DNA of 31,957 nucleotides from Pseudomonadota bacterium. Lineage in GTDB: Bacteria > Pseudomonadota > Alphaproteobacteria > Rhizobiales > Devosiaceae. Location: assembly GCA_023433775.1 (NCBI GenBank), contig JAEYTY010000109.1, positions 1 to 31,957 on the forward strand, read 5' to 3'. A program made the translations under genes and the position numbers. The notes under the pieces are model-generated. The model was not told the DNA's origin, searched no databases, and saw only the letters and a list, made by a program, of their open reading frames with translations. Of the stretch, positions 30,819 to 31,957 are shown piece after piece. The stretch's first letter is position 1. Every line of letters starts with the position of its first letter.

Positions 30819-31685
30819 ATGGTTTCGCCCCTGCCCAATATTGCCGGACTGTCCGATCTGGCTGGCCGCTATGATGCGGTGCTGAGCGATGTCTGGGGCG
30901 TCATCCACAATGGCGTCGCGGCCTTCCCCGAAGCGGTCGAGGCGCTGCGCAATTTCCGCCAGGCCGGGGGCAGGGTGGTACTCATCACCAATGCCCCGCG
31001 CCCCTCCGCGCCGATCATCGCCATGCTCGACCGGCTGGGCGTCCCGCGCGACACCTATGATGCCATCGTCTCCTCGGGCGATGCCACCCGCGCCATGATC
31101 AGCAAATATCGCGGCAAGGCCATTCACCATGTCGGCCCACCGACTGAAGATGACGCGCTTTACGAAGGTTTCGATCTGCGGCGCACCGGCCCGGACGAGG
31201 CCGAAGTCGTGGTGGTGACCGATCTCGATACCGATGACGACACCCCCGAAATGTACCGCGAGCGCGCCAAGTTCTGGCTCCAGCGCAAGCTGCCCATGAT
31301 CTGCGCCAATCCCGACCGCGTCGTCGAGCATGGCGACCAGCTCATCTATTGCGGCGGCGCGCTGGCCGATCTTTACGCGGCCATGGGTGGCATGGTGCAT
31401 ATGGCGGGCAAGCCCTACCAGCCGATCTACGAGGAAGCCCTGCGCCTCGCCGAAGAAGCCGCCGGCAAAAGCCTCGACAAGTCCCGCGTGCTGGCCATTG
31501 GCGATAGCGTGCGCACCGACGCGACAGGCGCCGCCCAGTTCGGCGTCGACCTTCTCTTCATTACCGGCTCCATCCACGCCGCCGAGCTTGATGCCTTCGG
31601 CAAGCCCGATCCGCAGGCCATTGCCGATCTCATTGCGCCCAGCCGAGCCCGTGTCGCCGGGGCGCTGCCCCGCCTGAGCTGGTAG
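30819..31685 (+). CDS. class IIA HAD-superfamily protein (TIGR01459-like)
   Basis: A 288-residue NagD-like HAD protein. Motif I is SDVWGVIHNG with nucleophile D24; the second Asp of the usual DxD is Trp 26. Motif II is in VVLITNAPRP, the class IIA cap lies between (about 70-195), and motifs III/IV follow as GKPYQPIYEEAL and LAIGDSVRTDATGAAQFG. This form, next to ribF, is familiar from Hyphomicrobiales. Its substrate is unknown; the loss of the acid/base Asp suggests slow or altered phosphatase activity. ATG 30819 is chosen over an upstream TTG at 30759, whose extension is not family-like. A CTGCC/GGCAG repeat (30777-30793) lies upstream. ribF begins 6 bases after its stop. Confidence 0.88.
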   Translation: MVSPLPNIAGLSDLAGRYDAVLSDVWGVIHNGVAAFPEAVEALRNFRQAGGRVVLITNAPRPSAPIIAMLDRLGVPRDTYDAIVSSGDATRAMISKYRGKAIHHVGPPTEDDALYEGFDLRRTGPDEAEVVVVTDLDTDDDTPEMYRERAKFWLQRKLPMICANPDRVVEHGDQLIYCGGALADLYAAMGGMVHMAGKPYQPIYEEALRLAEEAAGKSLDKSRVLAIGDSVRTDATGAAQFGVDLLFITGSIHAAELDAFGKPDPQAIADLIAPSRARVAGALPRLSW

Positions 31686-31691
31686 CCGAAA

Positions 31692-31957
31692 TTGACCGCA
31701 TTCTCCCTCCTGTCGAGCCTTGATCACCTGCCCGAAAACCTGCGCGGCGCCTATGTCGCCATCGGCAATTTCGACGGCCTTCACCGCGGCCACCAGTCGA
31801 TTATCGAGGCGCTCCGGGCCAGGGCGCAGGCCGCCGGCGTTCCCGCGCTGATGCTGACCTTTGAGCCCCATCCGCGCGACGTCTTTGCGCCGGTCCCCTT
31901 CATGTTCCGCCTGACCCAGGGCGACGCCAAGGCGCGTCTGGCCGAGGCGATGGGGCT
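31692..31957 (+). CDS. ribF: bifunctional riboflavin kinase / FAD synthetase, N-terminal part (runs off window)
   Basis: 88 residues are visible before the window ends. The start is TTG 31692: an in-frame TAG (the stop of the previous gene) lies only 6 bases upstream and no ATG or GTG precedes the conserved part, so the TTG is nearly forced. The FAD synthetase nucleotidyltransferase motif GAYVAIGNFDGLHRGHQ appears at about residues 20-36, then LMLTFEPHPRDVF and FRLTQGDAKARLAEAMG, as in RibF. The enzyme converts riboflavin to FMN and then FAD in the cytosol. It is cotranscribed with the HAD gene, and a weak TTG start with tight spacing suggests translation depends on the upstream gene. Confidence 0.94.
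   Translation, partial: MTAFSLLSSLDHLPENLRGAYVAIGNFDGLHRGHQSIIEALRARAQAAGVPALMLTFEPHPRDVFAPVPFMFRLTQGDAKARLAEAMG

Overview
The window is high-GC bacterial chromosome with dense genes, ATGA-type start/stop overlaps and frequent TTG starts. Gene families point to an alphaproteobacterium of the order Hyphomicrobiales. The evidence is a hisS-hisZ-hisG operon with a short HisG, a tRNA-His that lacks the usual extra G-1 and has A73, a histidyl-tRNA synthetase with the eukaryote-like RYDLTAPLARY block, an Mrp ATPase without the CxxC pair, groESL under CIRCE plus an RpoH-like promoter, and a TipF-like degenerate EAL protein. A Devosia-like genus is my guess from general gene content, not something the sequence proves. 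I see no integrase, transposase, prophage, CRISPR array or plasmid gene. This is core chromosome rather than an island.

Layout. 1-3850: the end of a transaldolase, an Mrp/ApbC-type Fe-S carrier ATPase, a GH1 beta-glucosidase behind a perfect LacI-type palindrome, and a UPF0149 protein. 3850-8721 (minus): a complete peptide-type ABC importer (binding protein, two permeases, one fused double ATPase). 8804-11551 (minus): a ferric-iron-type binding protein and a double-length permease with no ATPase gene beside them. 11734-14355 (minus): a large PAS protein that looks like a histidine kinase but has Arg in place of the phosphoacceptor His. 14676-14752: tRNA-His with its own promoter. 14777-15964 (minus): an L,D-transpeptidase and a single-domain response regulator. 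15965-16475: about 510 bases without a convincing gene but with several perfect small hairpins. 16476-20193: a small DUF1127-like protein, a strong hairpin, then hisS, hisZ, hisG and a 44-residue membrane peptide. 20198-21543 (minus): a GtrA-like flippase and a GT2 glycosyltransferase. 21620-24718: a TSUP permease, an orphan BrnA-like antitoxin, and groEL/groES. 24901-26565: a DUF427 protein, an unknown 64-residue protein and an EamA exporter. 26591-28021 (minus): a sigma-54 activator with a degenerate receiver. 28157-31957: a ROK-type repressor, a TipF-like protein, a class IIA HAD protein and the start of ribF.

How it works together. The clearest functional links are the peptide importer, the histidine block (hisS/hisZ/hisG, with tRNA-His 2 kb upstream, whose synthetase must recognise the unusual tRNA), the coupled GT2/GtrA pair for lipid-linked sugar transfer, and groESL. 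A recurring theme is signalling proteins whose catalytic residues have been lost while the fold is kept (a pseudo-histidine kinase, an NtrC-type receiver and an EAL domain). I did not find a clearly new multi-gene system. The most interesting leads are the pseudokinase, the tRNA-His/HisRS pair, the structured gap before 16476, and the iron importer lacking an ATPase.
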